Source of the DNA: Austropuccinia psidii
Taxonomy: Eukaryota > Basidiomycota > Pucciniomycetes > Pucciniales > Sphaerophragmiaceae
Direction: 5' to 3'
Length of the DNA stretch: 64,000 bases
Assembly: GCA_023105745.1 (NCBI GenBank)
Contig: JALGQZ010000011.1
Span: 18,688,975 to 18,752,974 of the forward strand
The first letter of the stretch is position 1, and each line of letters begins with the position of its first letter. Positions 22,765-33,447 of the stretch are shown piece by piece. The notes beneath the pieces were generated by a model. That model was not told where the DNA came from. It saw only the letters and a program-made list of their open reading frames with translations, and searched no databases. Made by a program: the position numbers and the translations under genes.

Positions 22765-24119
22765 GCCTTTCCCTGCTTGCTAGGGAAGCCTTCTGATGAT
22801 CCTTGCCTATTCTCAGGCCTCTTGAAGCATTTTTCAAATGGGTGCTTTCCACCACAATAATTGCACAAGCCTTCTTTAATCCTCCTCTCCTTTTCAGAAC
22901 CAATTAATTTGTTGTCCTTATTGAGGAGAGCAGCATGAGGCTTGTCTTTGGATATTTGAAAATTCTTCCCCTTCTTATCCTTATTGTGATAAGGCTTCTT
23001 GGATGATGAACTTTGAGGAGGCTTGGGGAAATTGGATCCAATGATTGGAGGCTTCTTCTATTTATGACTTCCCTTTTCCTTTTGCCTCTCATGATATCTT
23101 GTGTCTAATTCTAAAGTGACATCCATAAGTTCTTGAAGAGTGTCAAAGGTTCCAGGGTGAGAAGCCAACTGATCCAATAATCTTGATGCCAATCCTCTTC
23201 TGTAAACATGGATATAAGCTCTTTCCCCCCAATCTCCAATTCTTGACATTAAACTTCTGAAATCTGCAATGTACAAGGAAACATGACCACTTTCCTTCAT
23301 CCTCAAATTGTCCAACTCTTGTTCAGCTTTCCTGACTTCATTGGGGTCACCAAACAGAGTGAATAATTGAGATTCAAACAATCACCAATTATTGAGGAGG
23401 TAGGAAGGGTCTTCATTGGAAATATTTGAGAGGTAAGGTTCAATCCACTTGCCAGCTCTACCAGTAAGAAAAGAAGCTGAGTACAAAACCTTGTTCCTGT
23501 CAGAGAAGAAGTTTGCTGGATCATTATGGAAAATTAGTTGACAGGATTGGATAAATCCTCTCAACTTATGAGCTTGAGTACCATCAAAAGAATCAGGTGC
23601 CTTCATGGATGGAGTCTTGAAAGCAGGGGCTTTGGAATTGTCCCTGGGAGCAACTGCTTGAGTGAGTTGCCCCATGAATTGAGTCATCTGCTCCATCATC
23701 TTGAGGAGACTTTGATCAGTTTGAGAGACAAGAGGTTGACTAGAAAGGGCTAGATTAGAACCCTGACGCACCTCTGGAGCATTTGCCAAGGCATCTGCCA
23801 CTTCAGTTTCCCCAGAATCTTCCTCTTCCACAGACTCTTCCCCCTCTTCATCTTCAACTTCCCCTTGTCTTGCTCTTGCACCTTCAGACATGCCAGGGTA
23901 GCCACCCAAAAGTCCAGAGAAAGATCTTGATCTTCTAGATTTCATTCCACCTCTTCTTGAGGGTGCTGCTCCTTCCATTGGTGGTCCTCTGTCTAAATTT
24001 ACACTCAGTTGATGAACTGATGGTGTGCGGTCAAGAGGAGCCCTTGCTGTAGGAGTGAGAACAGCTTGAATTCTTTGGGATCTAGTATTCTTGGCTGGGG
24101 GACTATGCTGAACTGGCAT
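22761..24119 (-). pseudogene. gag: gag of element I, two premature stops
   Basis: The ATG at 24119-24117 starts a frame of about 450 codons ending in TGA at 22763-22761. It is interrupted by TGA at 23384-23382 (after LLNNW) and TAG at 23060-23058 (after KGSHK). The N-terminal part is Arg/Ser/Pro-rich, with an acidic run (EDEEGEESVEEEDSGETE). The central capsid-like part reads KAPDSFDGTQAHKLRGFIQS, then NFFSDRNKVLYSASFLTGRA, LFTLFGDPNEVRKAEQELDN and YIADFRSLMSRIGDWGERAY. A C-terminal zinc knuckle, C-N-Y-C-G-G-K-H-P-F-E-K-C (CX2CX3HX4C), lies near 22860. Gag forms the virus-like particle in which reverse transcription takes place. The stops look like single transitions; CAG to TAG is likely for the second. 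Confidence 0.9.
22767..22773 (-). promoter_or_regulatory. Minus-1 ribosomal frameshift site GGGAAAG
   Basis: In gag frame the bases read CAG GGA AAG GCG TGA, so G GGA AAG is a canonical X XXY YYZ slippery heptamer just 3 bases before the gag stop codon. A minus-1 slip reads on into the protease frame (GGC GTG AGT GGG). The phase of gag and pol supports use of this site. I have not evaluated a downstream pseudoknot. Confidence 0.75.
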
Positions 24120-24877
24120 TATTAAAGGAATTAAAATAACTTTATGGTATTAAGAAGAATAATCAAATTTGGTCAAATCAATCACAATAAATCTTGATGA
24201 ATCTTGAGGAATCAATTCAAATCTTGAGGAATCAAATTCAATCAACAGTCAAATCAATTCAATCAATCAAAATCAATTCAAATCAAATATCAATAATCTT
24301 GAGGAAATCAATAATCAATCAATATTCAATCAATAATCAATCAATAAATGTCTTCAATATGAAATCAAGTCTTGAGGAATCAATCAATCAGTTCAAAATC
24401 TTCAGAAATCAATTCAATATCTTGATGAGTCAAATCAAATCAATAATCAGAATCAATTCTTGAGGATCAATCAATATCTTGAGAGTTCAAAGTCAATAAA
24501 TCCAATAAATCCTGAATCAATAACCCAAATGAATCCCAATGAATAATCCAATCAATTAAACCAATCAATAATTCCTAGATAAAACCTGAATAAGAACACA
24601 GAAAAATTTGATTGATAAAAATAAAATGAAGTGATGAAATGGTCAGCAATGATTAAGAAAGGAAAAGAATCAATTTTCATAAGAATGAAATGAATTCGAT
24701 GAAAATTGATGAAAGAGAAAAATCATAATCATTAAGATCATTAAATCATAAAAAAGATCATAATTGACGAATGAGAGAAATGAATATAAATGAATGAAAA
24801 GAAGAATCAAATATGAGTTAATTAATTTAATGTCACAGGGGCTCTTCGAAGTGAAGAGGGCCTGGCACTCAGTAAAC
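24120..24877 (-). other. Leader of element I, rich in TTGATTGA words
   Basis: The region from the 5' LTR to the gag ATG is dominated, on the plus strand, by degenerate CAATCAAT/AATCAAT words (about 24170-24560) and lacks coding frames. The bases directly inside the LTR (plus strand GGCACTCAGTAAAC) do not end in CCA, so no tRNA primer site is evident. Some chromoviruses prime from their own RNA, but I could not find the matching segment. Confidence 0.6.
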
Positions 24878-25591
24878 TGGGACTCACTTATGGAGGGCTC
24901 AGGGATATGGTAAGAAAGGATACACTTAAGAGTGTTAAAGATGAATTACTAAAAGAATGAATATAAGAAGCAGCAAAAAAAGAATAAGAATAAAGAATAG
25001 AAGAGCCAACCACAAACATGTCCAAGTCCACTGTTTCAACCTGTCAGAATGGAAAGAGAAGGGTTAATAAGGATATGGCCACCCAACTCATACTGTACAG
25101 GCAAAGAGAGAAAATGCAAAGACTAACTTAAAATTAAATAATTATAATACCCAAATATAAGGATAAGAATAATTATGAAATAATAAATAAACTAAATTAA
25201 TTAACTGGGGAAAAGTCCCCAGGGAGGAGAAAGAGGGGCTGGTATATGTGAGAATCACCAGCCCTGATCCAGAGGAAGAATTTTCATGAGAATAATTGAT
25301 GATTGAATTGAGTCTGGCCAATACAGGTCCTGTACGGCTGTACAGAACCTGTACAAGAGGTGTGGTGTATTTGAGTGATCATACAGTTCCATATTGGTGT
25401 ATTGAAACTGTATTGGGTGAATCCAACCTGTACAGGTGTTGACAGGCTGTATGGATGTACCAAGCTGTATGCATGTTTCAGAATGAAGATTGCTGAAACT
25501 GAATGCTGATGCAGATACTGGATTTGCTGATTTGGGGTGTTTGAGTGGGTGTATGAATGAATACCCTAACCCCTGATGGATGGTTGTTACA
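24878..25591 (-). repeat. 5' LTR of element I
   Basis: The 714-bp partner of 16043-16756 (see there). It includes the palindrome TGTACAG-AAC-CTGTACA at 25339-25355. Its high identity with the partner means insertion was recent compared with every other element in the window. Confidence 0.95.
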
Positions 25592-25960
25592 GTTTATCCA
25601 TTTTCAATGATGTATTTATTCCTTTGATTTTGATGTTGAGTTATTGTTTGAGTTCATTCAACGAGATCAAGGAAAAATTTCTCCACAACTTTCAAGTCAC
25701 TTTTATTGGTTCTTGGTGTTGCAATAGGAAAATCAGAATATATTCCTGGTTCCTTACCTAATTCTTCTTCTTGATTGGGTGGATAATAGTAATGGTCAGA
25801 GTGAGTTGATGATTGAGAATCTTGAGATGATGATTTTGACTGATTTCGATTATTTGACTCCAGTCTTTCATAATACTGAAATTCTTTATATACTGGGTTT
25901 GTTTTTTTGGTAATTGATTTCAATTGAATTTATTGGTTATTGTAGCTTGAGGTTTACTGG
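25592..25960 (-). pseudogene. Gypsy family A gag, N-terminal part
   Basis: The minus-strand frame 25923-25654 carries a Ser/Gln/Asn-rich stretch (QSKSSSQDSQSSTHSDHYYY) and VVEKFFLDLVE. It lies between the primer binding site of LTR A and element I, and continues into the gag piece at 14600-16042 on the other side of element I. Stops and frame changes occur near the junction (about 25650-25592). Confidence 0.6.
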
Positions 25961-25961
25961 G

Positions 25962-25978
25962 CCACTGTTGGGACACCA
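25962..25978 (-). promoter_or_regulatory. Primer binding site of the family-A element
   Basis: On the minus strand, TGGTGTCCCAACAGTGG begins two bases after the LTR end. The plus strand here ends in CCA, as the 3' end of a tRNA does. This identifies the neighbouring LTR as a 5' LTR. I cannot name the tRNA. Confidence 0.65.
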
Positions 25979-25980
25979 GA

Positions 25981-27798
25981 TATGGGAACCCCTCTTGTGT
26001 GGGATTAAAATGAGGCAGTACCTGAAGTGAGAAGTCACAGGTAACTAGTTTTGAATTGCTAATAACTCCTGTAACCAAGGGTGGCAAGGGTGTATTGCCT
26101 GCCCCTCTTAAAATACTGAACAAAATGTTCCTTGGAGCTCACAAACCAAAATAAAATTAGTAAGTGGCTTTACAGATTCAGAAGACAAAATTCAGCAGTC
26201 TCATATCACACCTATTAAATATATAATAAGAAATTTAATTTCAGTAATTTGGTTAATTTTTATACTTAATGAAACACTTTTCTGTTTAATTTCAACTTTT
26301 TTAAGTGAAATTGGGGTGAGTTGTTTTTCTTGGTGATGAATACTTGATAAGATGGGTTATTTAAGGTGTTCTGAAAAATTTGATGAGTTTTGAGAAAGTT
26401 AGTTTTGTCAAGGGAAATTTATAATAGAGTAAAATATTTTTCAAAGGGTTGTTATTTTTTTAATACTTTCTGATAATAAGATAAAATTGGATTTGTTAAA
26501 TTTAAGAGGTAAGATTATTTGATTTTGGATATTCTTTTAGGGGTAATTTACTTTAAGATCTTGATGATTTCTGATAATTTACTGGATAAAATATTGAAAT
26601 AGAGTAGTAACCCTAATCTTGGGTTCTGGATAATTTTAATAATTTTTTTTAATACTAAGATTCCACTGAGCTTAGCTACTATGAAATCTTCAACACTATA
26701 CTTCCACTGAGCTTAGTTACTGGGAAAGTGGATTCACCATAATTTTCTGGACTACCTCCCACGTTAGGAATGACTTATTCCTGTGCTTAGATTGTTCAGG
26801 GGATATAATGTGCATGGGGGAGAGAGCCCCTCTATTTATACCTTTTGGAAGGCCAGGGGGCCCTCCATGGGAGCTGTCTTTTTCCAATTTTATTTCTCTT
26901 GATTCCATCATGTGACTTTGTATTTGGTGGGGACGTTTATTGCATGGGTCAGATGATTTAAGGTTTGGTGACAATTGTTTCTCTTCACAGCCTCCATTCA
27001 TCACATGATGGTCTTTTGGTGAACTAATTATGATGTTATATTCTTGGATTTTTCTTGCATGCATGAGGTGATTTCATTTTGGCTGAGGAATTTTCTTTTG
27101 CACAGCCTTTTTTCTATCATATGATACTCCGTTGGTGGGTGCTGTATCACATGATGACTTTGTATTTCCTTTGCATATGTCATATTTTAGGCTTGGTAGA
27201 AGTGGCTGTTTAATTTGTGCAGGTTTCATGGTTGTTTTTCTTATTTTTGAACTTTAAAATGAGGTCAGGTGATAATTTCTTGCACTGATGAGTTCACTGT
27301 TGTGTATTAGATGATGTGATTTTGGAGTTTTACACCTGCTTTGCATAGTCATGTGGTTGAGATTCAATTAGAAGTGTGTACTGCATGCAGTCTTTTGTAA
27401 CTAGCTTTGGTTTTCATGAGGTGATGAGTGGCGTAAAAAATTCTCATTCTTTTTTATGGTTTAAAATGGGGTTACTGTGGACATCAAATAAGGTAATCCT
27501 GTGGCTGTGTTTTAAATCAATCTCAGGAATTCCATGGGGTTGGTAGCTTATTTGTTGTAACTAGTTTTCTACATGTAACTGGGTTTTAAATATGCATAAT
27601 GAAATTGAATAATTTTTTTAAATACATACATTTCCCTTTGGTTCCTGTTCCATGCAGTTATGAATATCTCCAGCTTCTTGCTGTAAAATTGACCTTTTGG
27701 TGTAAAATTTGAGTGTAAGTCTGCCTGTAGGCTGGATTTACTGCTGTTATGGGGTACTATGAGCTCAATACTGGTGAAAGATGTTATGGAATACTAAA
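25981..27798 (-). repeat. 5' LTR of the family-A Gypsy element
   Basis: The 1818-bp LTR aligns with the solo copy at 7472-9446 at both edges (TATGGGAAC here for TGTGGGAAC there; AATACTAAA here for AATACCACA there) and with 49680-50449 in reverse. A TATA box lies at 26833-26840. U3 carries degenerate repeats with CACAGCCT and CACATGATG words. On the low side it is followed by a primer binding site and gag. On the high side it abuts the H2 integrase at 27799, breaking it after the TAY codons. Confidence 0.8.
26833..26840 (-). promoter_or_regulatory. TATA box of LTR A (5' LTR copy)
   Basis: The minus-strand TATAAATA lies in AAAAGGTATAAATAGAGG, about 960 bp from the U3 edge. Confidence 0.6.
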
Positions 27799-30700
27799 GT
27801 AGGCGGTAAAGAAGGACAACTTTGTTCCAAATAAGTGGTGAAGATTTTTCCAGAGTGCTGAGGAGAATTTGGAATCACTGTCACTAATGATATTTGTGAA
27901 TATGCCAGTCCATGATATTACTCTGTTCCATATCAGAAGAGCTTTATTCATGGCTGTATCATCCTTGTGAGATGGTAGAAAAATTGGAATTCTACTAAAT
28001 CTGTCAAAAATCACTAGGAATAACCTCCTGGTTGTAGGCAAGCTCTCAAGGTCCGCTGCGTTCTTGTATCTTAATCATATTTCAAAGTCTTTTTACAGTG
28101 GATTTATTTGCCTTTTGACATCTGTCACAGGTTTTGCAATACTCTGCAACATCTTTCTGCCACGTTCGCCACCACATACAGATCTTTATCTTCTCTCTTG
28201 TCCTGTCTTCAGACAGATGTCATGAGAAGGGGCTCTCATGGAATTGTTTTAGTAAAAGATTGATTAAGGACCTTCTCACAAATTTAATTACACATGTATG
28301 CTTAGCTCTGTTGTAAATTATACCATCAAGTAACTGGAATCTTCCTTAATCATATTTTTTTTCCATACTTCATCTAAGTCATGTATCAAAGATTTGTCTT
28401 GAAAGTATTTAGTAAGTAATTGGCATAAATTGCTACAATTCTTATCCTGAGTATAACTGTTTCTCACTTCTTCAAAGAAACTGTTTTTCAGATCTGTAAT
28501 ACTGATTCCTTCTGTTGGGATCTTTGGGGAAGCTTCTTCTGGAATATAAGCAGGATTATCAATTTTATTTGGTAATGGCCATCTGCTCAGTCCATCTGCA
28601 TTTTTATAGATATTCCCATCTTGGTGAAGAATAGTCATGATGCCCCTATACTCTTGTATGGCTATTTTTCATATGAGCACATGTCTGTTAGGTTTCTTCA
28701 TGTTTATAAGTGACTTAACAGTGGTCAAATCTGTTATCAATTCAAAAATACATCCTCAACAAATTTATTTAGATTTTCCAAGGCCCAGAAAAGGCATAAA
28801 AGCTCCATTTGACTTGCTCCATATCTCCCTTCAGTTGGTTTGATTTGCCTGGATATGAAGCATTTGGGTCCTTCCACAGGTTTATCATTGATAATCTGGA
28901 CTTGATTAAGTGCAGCACCAGACCCATCTCCTGATGCATCAATATAAAGCTTAAAAGGCAGCTTCAGGTCTGCCATCAGTAAGAGTGGAGAAGTGGTTAA
29001 GGCTTGTCTTGAACACTCAAAGGCTTTGACTCTGTTAACATTCATTTAAAACACTGGGTCCTTGTCACACAGCTTCTAAAGAGGTCTTGCTATGTACGCA
29101 AAATCTTTAATATGCTTTCTATAATATCCTGAAAACCTCCAAAATGACTGAATTTCTTTTTTGTTGTGAGGCAGAGGTTTCAGTAGTACTGCTGCAGCTT
29201 TGTTTTGGTCAATTCCAAGGGATAGGCCAGATACTACATGTCCCTGTTCTTTGAGTTCTTTGAATCTGAAATAACATTTCTTCAAAGAAGTTTTTATGTT
29301 TACAGATTGGGTTTTGGTAAAAACTCTCAATAATATGTATATGTTTTTCCCAAGTCTTGGAACAGACAAAAATGTCATCAATGCAAATAATTAACCATCC
29401 TTCTGAAAGTTCTTCAGGGAAGATTTAATTCATCATTCTTTGAAATTGTGAAGGTGCATTCTTGATACCAAAAGGCAGCCTCAAATATTCATACACTCCA
29501 CAATGAACAATAATTCTTGGTAATTTCTTGCCCTTGGTGTCAACACATTCTGATGAAATCCCTCAAGGGCATCTATAGTGCTTATATAAACTGATTTAGA
29601 TATCTGGGTAAGGGAAATTTAGATTTCTGGTATTGGGTACCTGTCTGGAAAAGTGTAAGTGTTCAGAGATCTAAAGTTCCTAACCATTCTAGATTTTCCA
29701 TTATGCGATGCCATTATGACTGGTGTAGTTATTTCTACTTCCTTGTTATGGCCAACCTTCCTTATCACACCAAGATCTATAAGTTCTTTAATATGGATTT
29801 CCAGAGCTTTTTTTGACTTAGGACTTTGTGGATATGCAGGTCTTCTTAAGAGTTGTGGATAAGGTCTTTCAATATTAAGGATGATTTCAACTTCATGACT
29901 AATAATTTCCCTCAAAGGTTCTGTGTCTGATGCCAATGCTTCTCTGTGGTCATATAAAAGGGCAGAAAGTTCACTTTCTGGTTTATCAGTGAGATTAAGG
30001 CTTATTTAAGCTTCATCCAACTGTTCAGATTTGAATTTCTCCAACTTTAAGCTCACTGGTGATACTTTGCTTACTGTAATTTTACTTTCAAATGGTAAAA
30101 AGGCAAATTTTTGATGCTTATTGTCTCCAATAGTAAATTATCTGTCCTTTTTGTTATTTAAGTCTATTCCAAACATGATTAAATAGTCATTTCCAAATAT
30201 GAAATGGATATTGGGTACCTGTATGAAACAGTGGAAGTGTTCAAAGCTCTAAAGTCCCCAACCATCCTAGATTTTCCATAATGCCATGCCAATATGACTG
30301 GTGTAGTTACTTCTACTTCCTCATTGTGGCCAACCTTTCTTATTAGAACCAGGTCTAGAATTTCTTTCATATTGAGTGCCAGAGCTTCTCTTGATTCAGG
30401 ACTTGCTGGATATGCAGGTCTTCTCAATAGTTGTGCATAATGTCTTTCAATATCAAGCATAAGGTCAACTTCATGACCAAAAATTGCCCCTTACTCTTTT
30501 TTATCTGATGCGAAGGCTTCCTTGTGGTCATATAAAAGAGAAGAAAGTTTACTTTCCTGTTTATCAGTAAGATGAAGACTTAGTTTGGCTTCATTTAGCT
30601 GTTCAGATTTGAATTTTTCTAGTTCTAAGTTGACTGGTGATACTCTACTTACTGTAATTTGTCTCTTAAAGGGTAATAAGGCATGTTTTTGATTCTTATG

Positions 30701-31102
30701 GTCTTAAATAGTAAATTATCTGTCCTTGTTGTTATGTAAGTCTATGCCATACATGCTTAAGTAGTCATTTCCCAATATGAGATGGGTACTAGAGAAATTT
30801 TCAATAAAAACAAATTAAACAGTTATTCTTTAATTTCCATTTATGTGTGCAAATATGATAGTAGTTTCAAATATTCCCAATCCTTTCATTGGACTAATTG
30901 AACTGTTAAATTTTATTCCATCAATTGGAAAAAATTGGTCTTCAAAATATGGTAAACAAGTCTTAAGAGAAAATTTTCCCACACATAAGCAAAAGGCTAC
31001 TGGGTCAAGTAACAGTTTAGTGTGTTTGTTGTCAATTACCACTTCTGTTATACAGGAGTTACCATCTGTAGAAACCTTTCCCCTGTTTGGTTTGGTTTTC
31101 AT
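27799..31102 (-). pseudogene. pol of Gypsy element H2, 5' part (protease to mid-integrase)
   Basis: Decayed frames in order: protease region 31102-30830; RT start 30460-30179 and again 29936-29619 (a tandem duplication); RT core with CIDD in place of YIDD near 29370, then 29381-29076 with KNKKEIQSFWRFSGYYRKHI; RNase H 29045-28737 with [17 protein letters not shown]; a linker at 28638-28318 with [12 protein letters not shown]; and integrase at 28041-27799 with IFDRFSRIPIFLPSHKDDTA and LFGTKLSFFTAY. The integrase stops at TAY, exactly where LTR A begins. The following [11 protein letters not shown] block lies at 50451 on the other strand. Many stops and frameshifts show an old copy. Confidence 0.85.
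29631..30786 (-). repeat. Tandem duplication inside H2 pol
   Basis: The plus-strand run TATTGGGTACCTGTNTG opens two units, about 29631-30203 and 30208-30786 (period about 577 bp, roughly 80-85% identical by eye). Both code, on the minus strand, for the protease-RT linker and the first RT motifs (LLRRPAYP, IRKVGHN, FRxLNT). Confidence 0.8.
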
Positions 31103-32590
31103 TAGTTGTGTATCTTGAATTTTTGATAAATTAAGTCAACCATTGCTCAATTTTGGAAAATGGGAAGAATATTCCAGGATCTCAAAGGTGACATTGAAAT
31201 CTTCTATATTGTTTGAAAAATCATAGATATAGATGATTTATAATCTGAAGTATCTCCAATTCCATAATCCTTTTCAATATCAGGTTCCTTTTCAATTTAA
31301 ATTTCATTGATTTTCCCCTTCTTGGGAAATGCATTAGCTGAATGTGTGGTGCTTTGGCAAATATGGCACTTTCTTATTACATATGCAGATTTCTAATTAA
31401 TATTATTACAATTCTCTTTGGAGTTTTTTTCCACAGAATATTTGTAAGGTCTATTAAACCTTGTTTTGAGATTCACCCTACTAGAACCAATTCTGGTTCT
31501 GGTTGTTACTTCTTCCAATATCTCAGTAATATCTTCTTCTTAATATTGTTCAGTAGTCCTGCTGTTGAAAGCATTCTTTAAGTCACCCCCATATTTTCTT
31601 ATAGTTTTTATGTGAATCATAAATTCTGAGATATGAGGATATAATGCTGTCAATCTATTGTTTTTTTGGAAAAAACCATGGTACAGCTATGTCTTTTTCA
31701 GCATTAAATTCAAAGGATTAGAAGGCTGTTTCAGCCTTGAATCTCCAAGAATAATTGGCCCATTTGTTGATAATTTGGGTTTTTCACCAAGTCCAACTTT
31801 GCTGTCCATGTGCTTGTCTTAATTTTATATACCATCTGTGGGCTGATGTGGTAAACAATGTGTTAAATCTTGCTGTTACCAATCTGTCAGGTAATTAAAA
31901 ATATTCTTTCATCATTTCAATACCTCTGATGAATTTCATATGGTTATATTCTCCTTCACCATTGCAATGAGGCCATTTTTTAAGTTTTAGTACTTCTTTC
32001 AATAGTTCTTGGCCTATTCATTGTTCCAAGTTATTCAAAGAAGTGGACAATTCATTTTTTAACAGTGAATTTTCATCATCCATTACTTGTGGATTGGGAA
32101 TTCGTGTACCCTCATTTTTATTCATAGGTGTAGAAATTCTTGGTAAGGTGTGTAGTAATTGTTCAATATCATTCATTTAACTGTTTCTACACCTTTGGGA
32201 ATTTCTGAACTCATGTTGGATGCTTTGTATTAAATTGCTTACCTCAATTCTCTACATGTATTCCTTACATGTTAATTCTTTCCATAATTCTGTTTTTCTA
32301 GTATCATCAGAAGTGAATTGATTAACTTTCATTGCTAATTTTGATAATTCTTGTTGTGACGTGTCAAAATACTTTTTCAAGGAAATTGTATATTTATTTA
32401 CTTCAGTAAATGAATTTGCAATACCATCAAGGACTTTCTTGTTATTGTCTTTGATAATATTTAGGGCTTGTTTTATTCTTGTTTCAATTATGTCATCAAT
32501 ATTGAATTTACAATATTTGTCTGTCAATTCTTTAATAATGGCAGATTGTTCATTTAACTTATTTAAAAATCAATTTTCATTATTTGAAGC
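31103..32590 (-). pseudogene. gag of Gypsy element H2, heavily decayed
   Basis: Only fragments can be read. The clearest is 32527-32252: a Lys/Asn/Asp-rich, probably coiled-coil stretch with NIDDIIETRIKQALNIIKD and SLKKYFDTSQQELSKLAMKV, placed where a gag N-terminus is expected upstream of the protease. The region 31103-32250 is AT-rich with many stops. The element is cut at about 32590 by LTR f sequence. Confidence 0.5.
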
Positions 32591-32599
32591 CCTCTCCTG

Positions 32600-32723
32600 A
32601 TGTGTATTACACATAGATTTCTGTACAGAACCTGTATGGGACCCCAGTATTGACCAAGATATGGGGTATGGAAGTATAAAGAAGCTTCTTTGTCTGTTTG
32701 AAACATCATAATCAGAGTTGTGG
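32600..32723 (-). repeat. Fragment of LTR family f
   Basis: This is about 124 bp similar to 33268-33392 inside the adjoining full LTR. It includes CTGTACAGAACCTGTATGGG and CTTTGTCTGTTTGA. It is either the remains of an older f copy into which the next one inserted, or a partial duplication. Confidence 0.6.
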
Positions 32724-33289
32724 TGTCAGGCTGAGTCTATGATAAGGGTGTATAATTCTTTTTACATACTTTAACTAGAACTTTGTCACACTAAAAATGA
32801 TAATAAAAAGATTTTTTTGATCATAATAAGGGTTTAAAAGCAGATAATAATGGCTTTACTATAATGATATAGTGGTGGTGAGCGCTTCTGAAAACCCTGG
32901 GTGCAATCTTACCAGTTGGATCACTATAATAAGAGCTAAAATCATTAAATTTATCGTATAACCTGGTTGTTTTTCAAGAGTATAACTGTTTTTGACAGTT
33001 GTACTACATAGGATCTTAAGCACAGGATGAGGATTTTTTTTCTGGAAGTTAAAAGGCCTCCTCTCATCCTGAAATGAGGTGAAAAGACTGATAAGCCTTT
33101 TCAAATAGAGGAAGTGAATATTTTTCACTCTCTAGGACAGGCTTGTGCTTTGCAAAAGCCTTATATGGCCTGTATTGGGCTCAGAGGTGTTTTTGAAACC
33201 ACATCTGGGCGTCTTTCACCAATAAAGGGTAAAAATTTTCATCTGGGGACCAAACAGCCTGATTTTGACATGTATTACCCATAGAATCC

Positions 33290-33306
33290 TGTACAGAACC
33301 TGTATG
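33290..33306. promoter_or_regulatory. Palindrome-like motif in LTR f
   Basis: The sequence TGTACAG-AAC-CTGTATG is one half-site off the perfect palindrome found in the LTRs of element I. It recurs at 32622 and 60345. Confidence 0.4.
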
Positions 33307-33447
33307 GGACCCAGTATTGAATGAACTATGAGTTATTGAAGTAAAAACAAGCTTTTTTGTCTGTTTGACACCTCAAAATCATGGTTATGGAATATTATCC
33401 CATGGTAAGGCTGCATTTGCCAAACTGTGGAATTTTGACCTTAAAAA

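Larger units (their letters stand above)
16043..25591 (-). mobile_element. Element I: near-complete chromodomain Ty3/Gypsy retrotransposon
   Basis: This is a 9.55-kb minus-strand element bounded by 714-bp direct repeats (16043-16756 and 24878-25591), each TG...CA on the plus strand, with only 6 differences by eye (about 99.2% identical). The order in element sense is 5' LTR, leader of about 760 bp, gag (24119-22761), minus-1 slippery site, pol with protease, RT, RNase H, integrase and chromodomain (to 19045), an unusually long 2.3-kb 3' region, polypurine tract, 3' LTR. The chromodomain places it in the chromovirus branch. It sits in the gag of the family-A element. No target-site duplication is visible (TCTGC on the left, GTTTA on the right). 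Three premature stops inactivate this copy. Confidence 0.92.
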
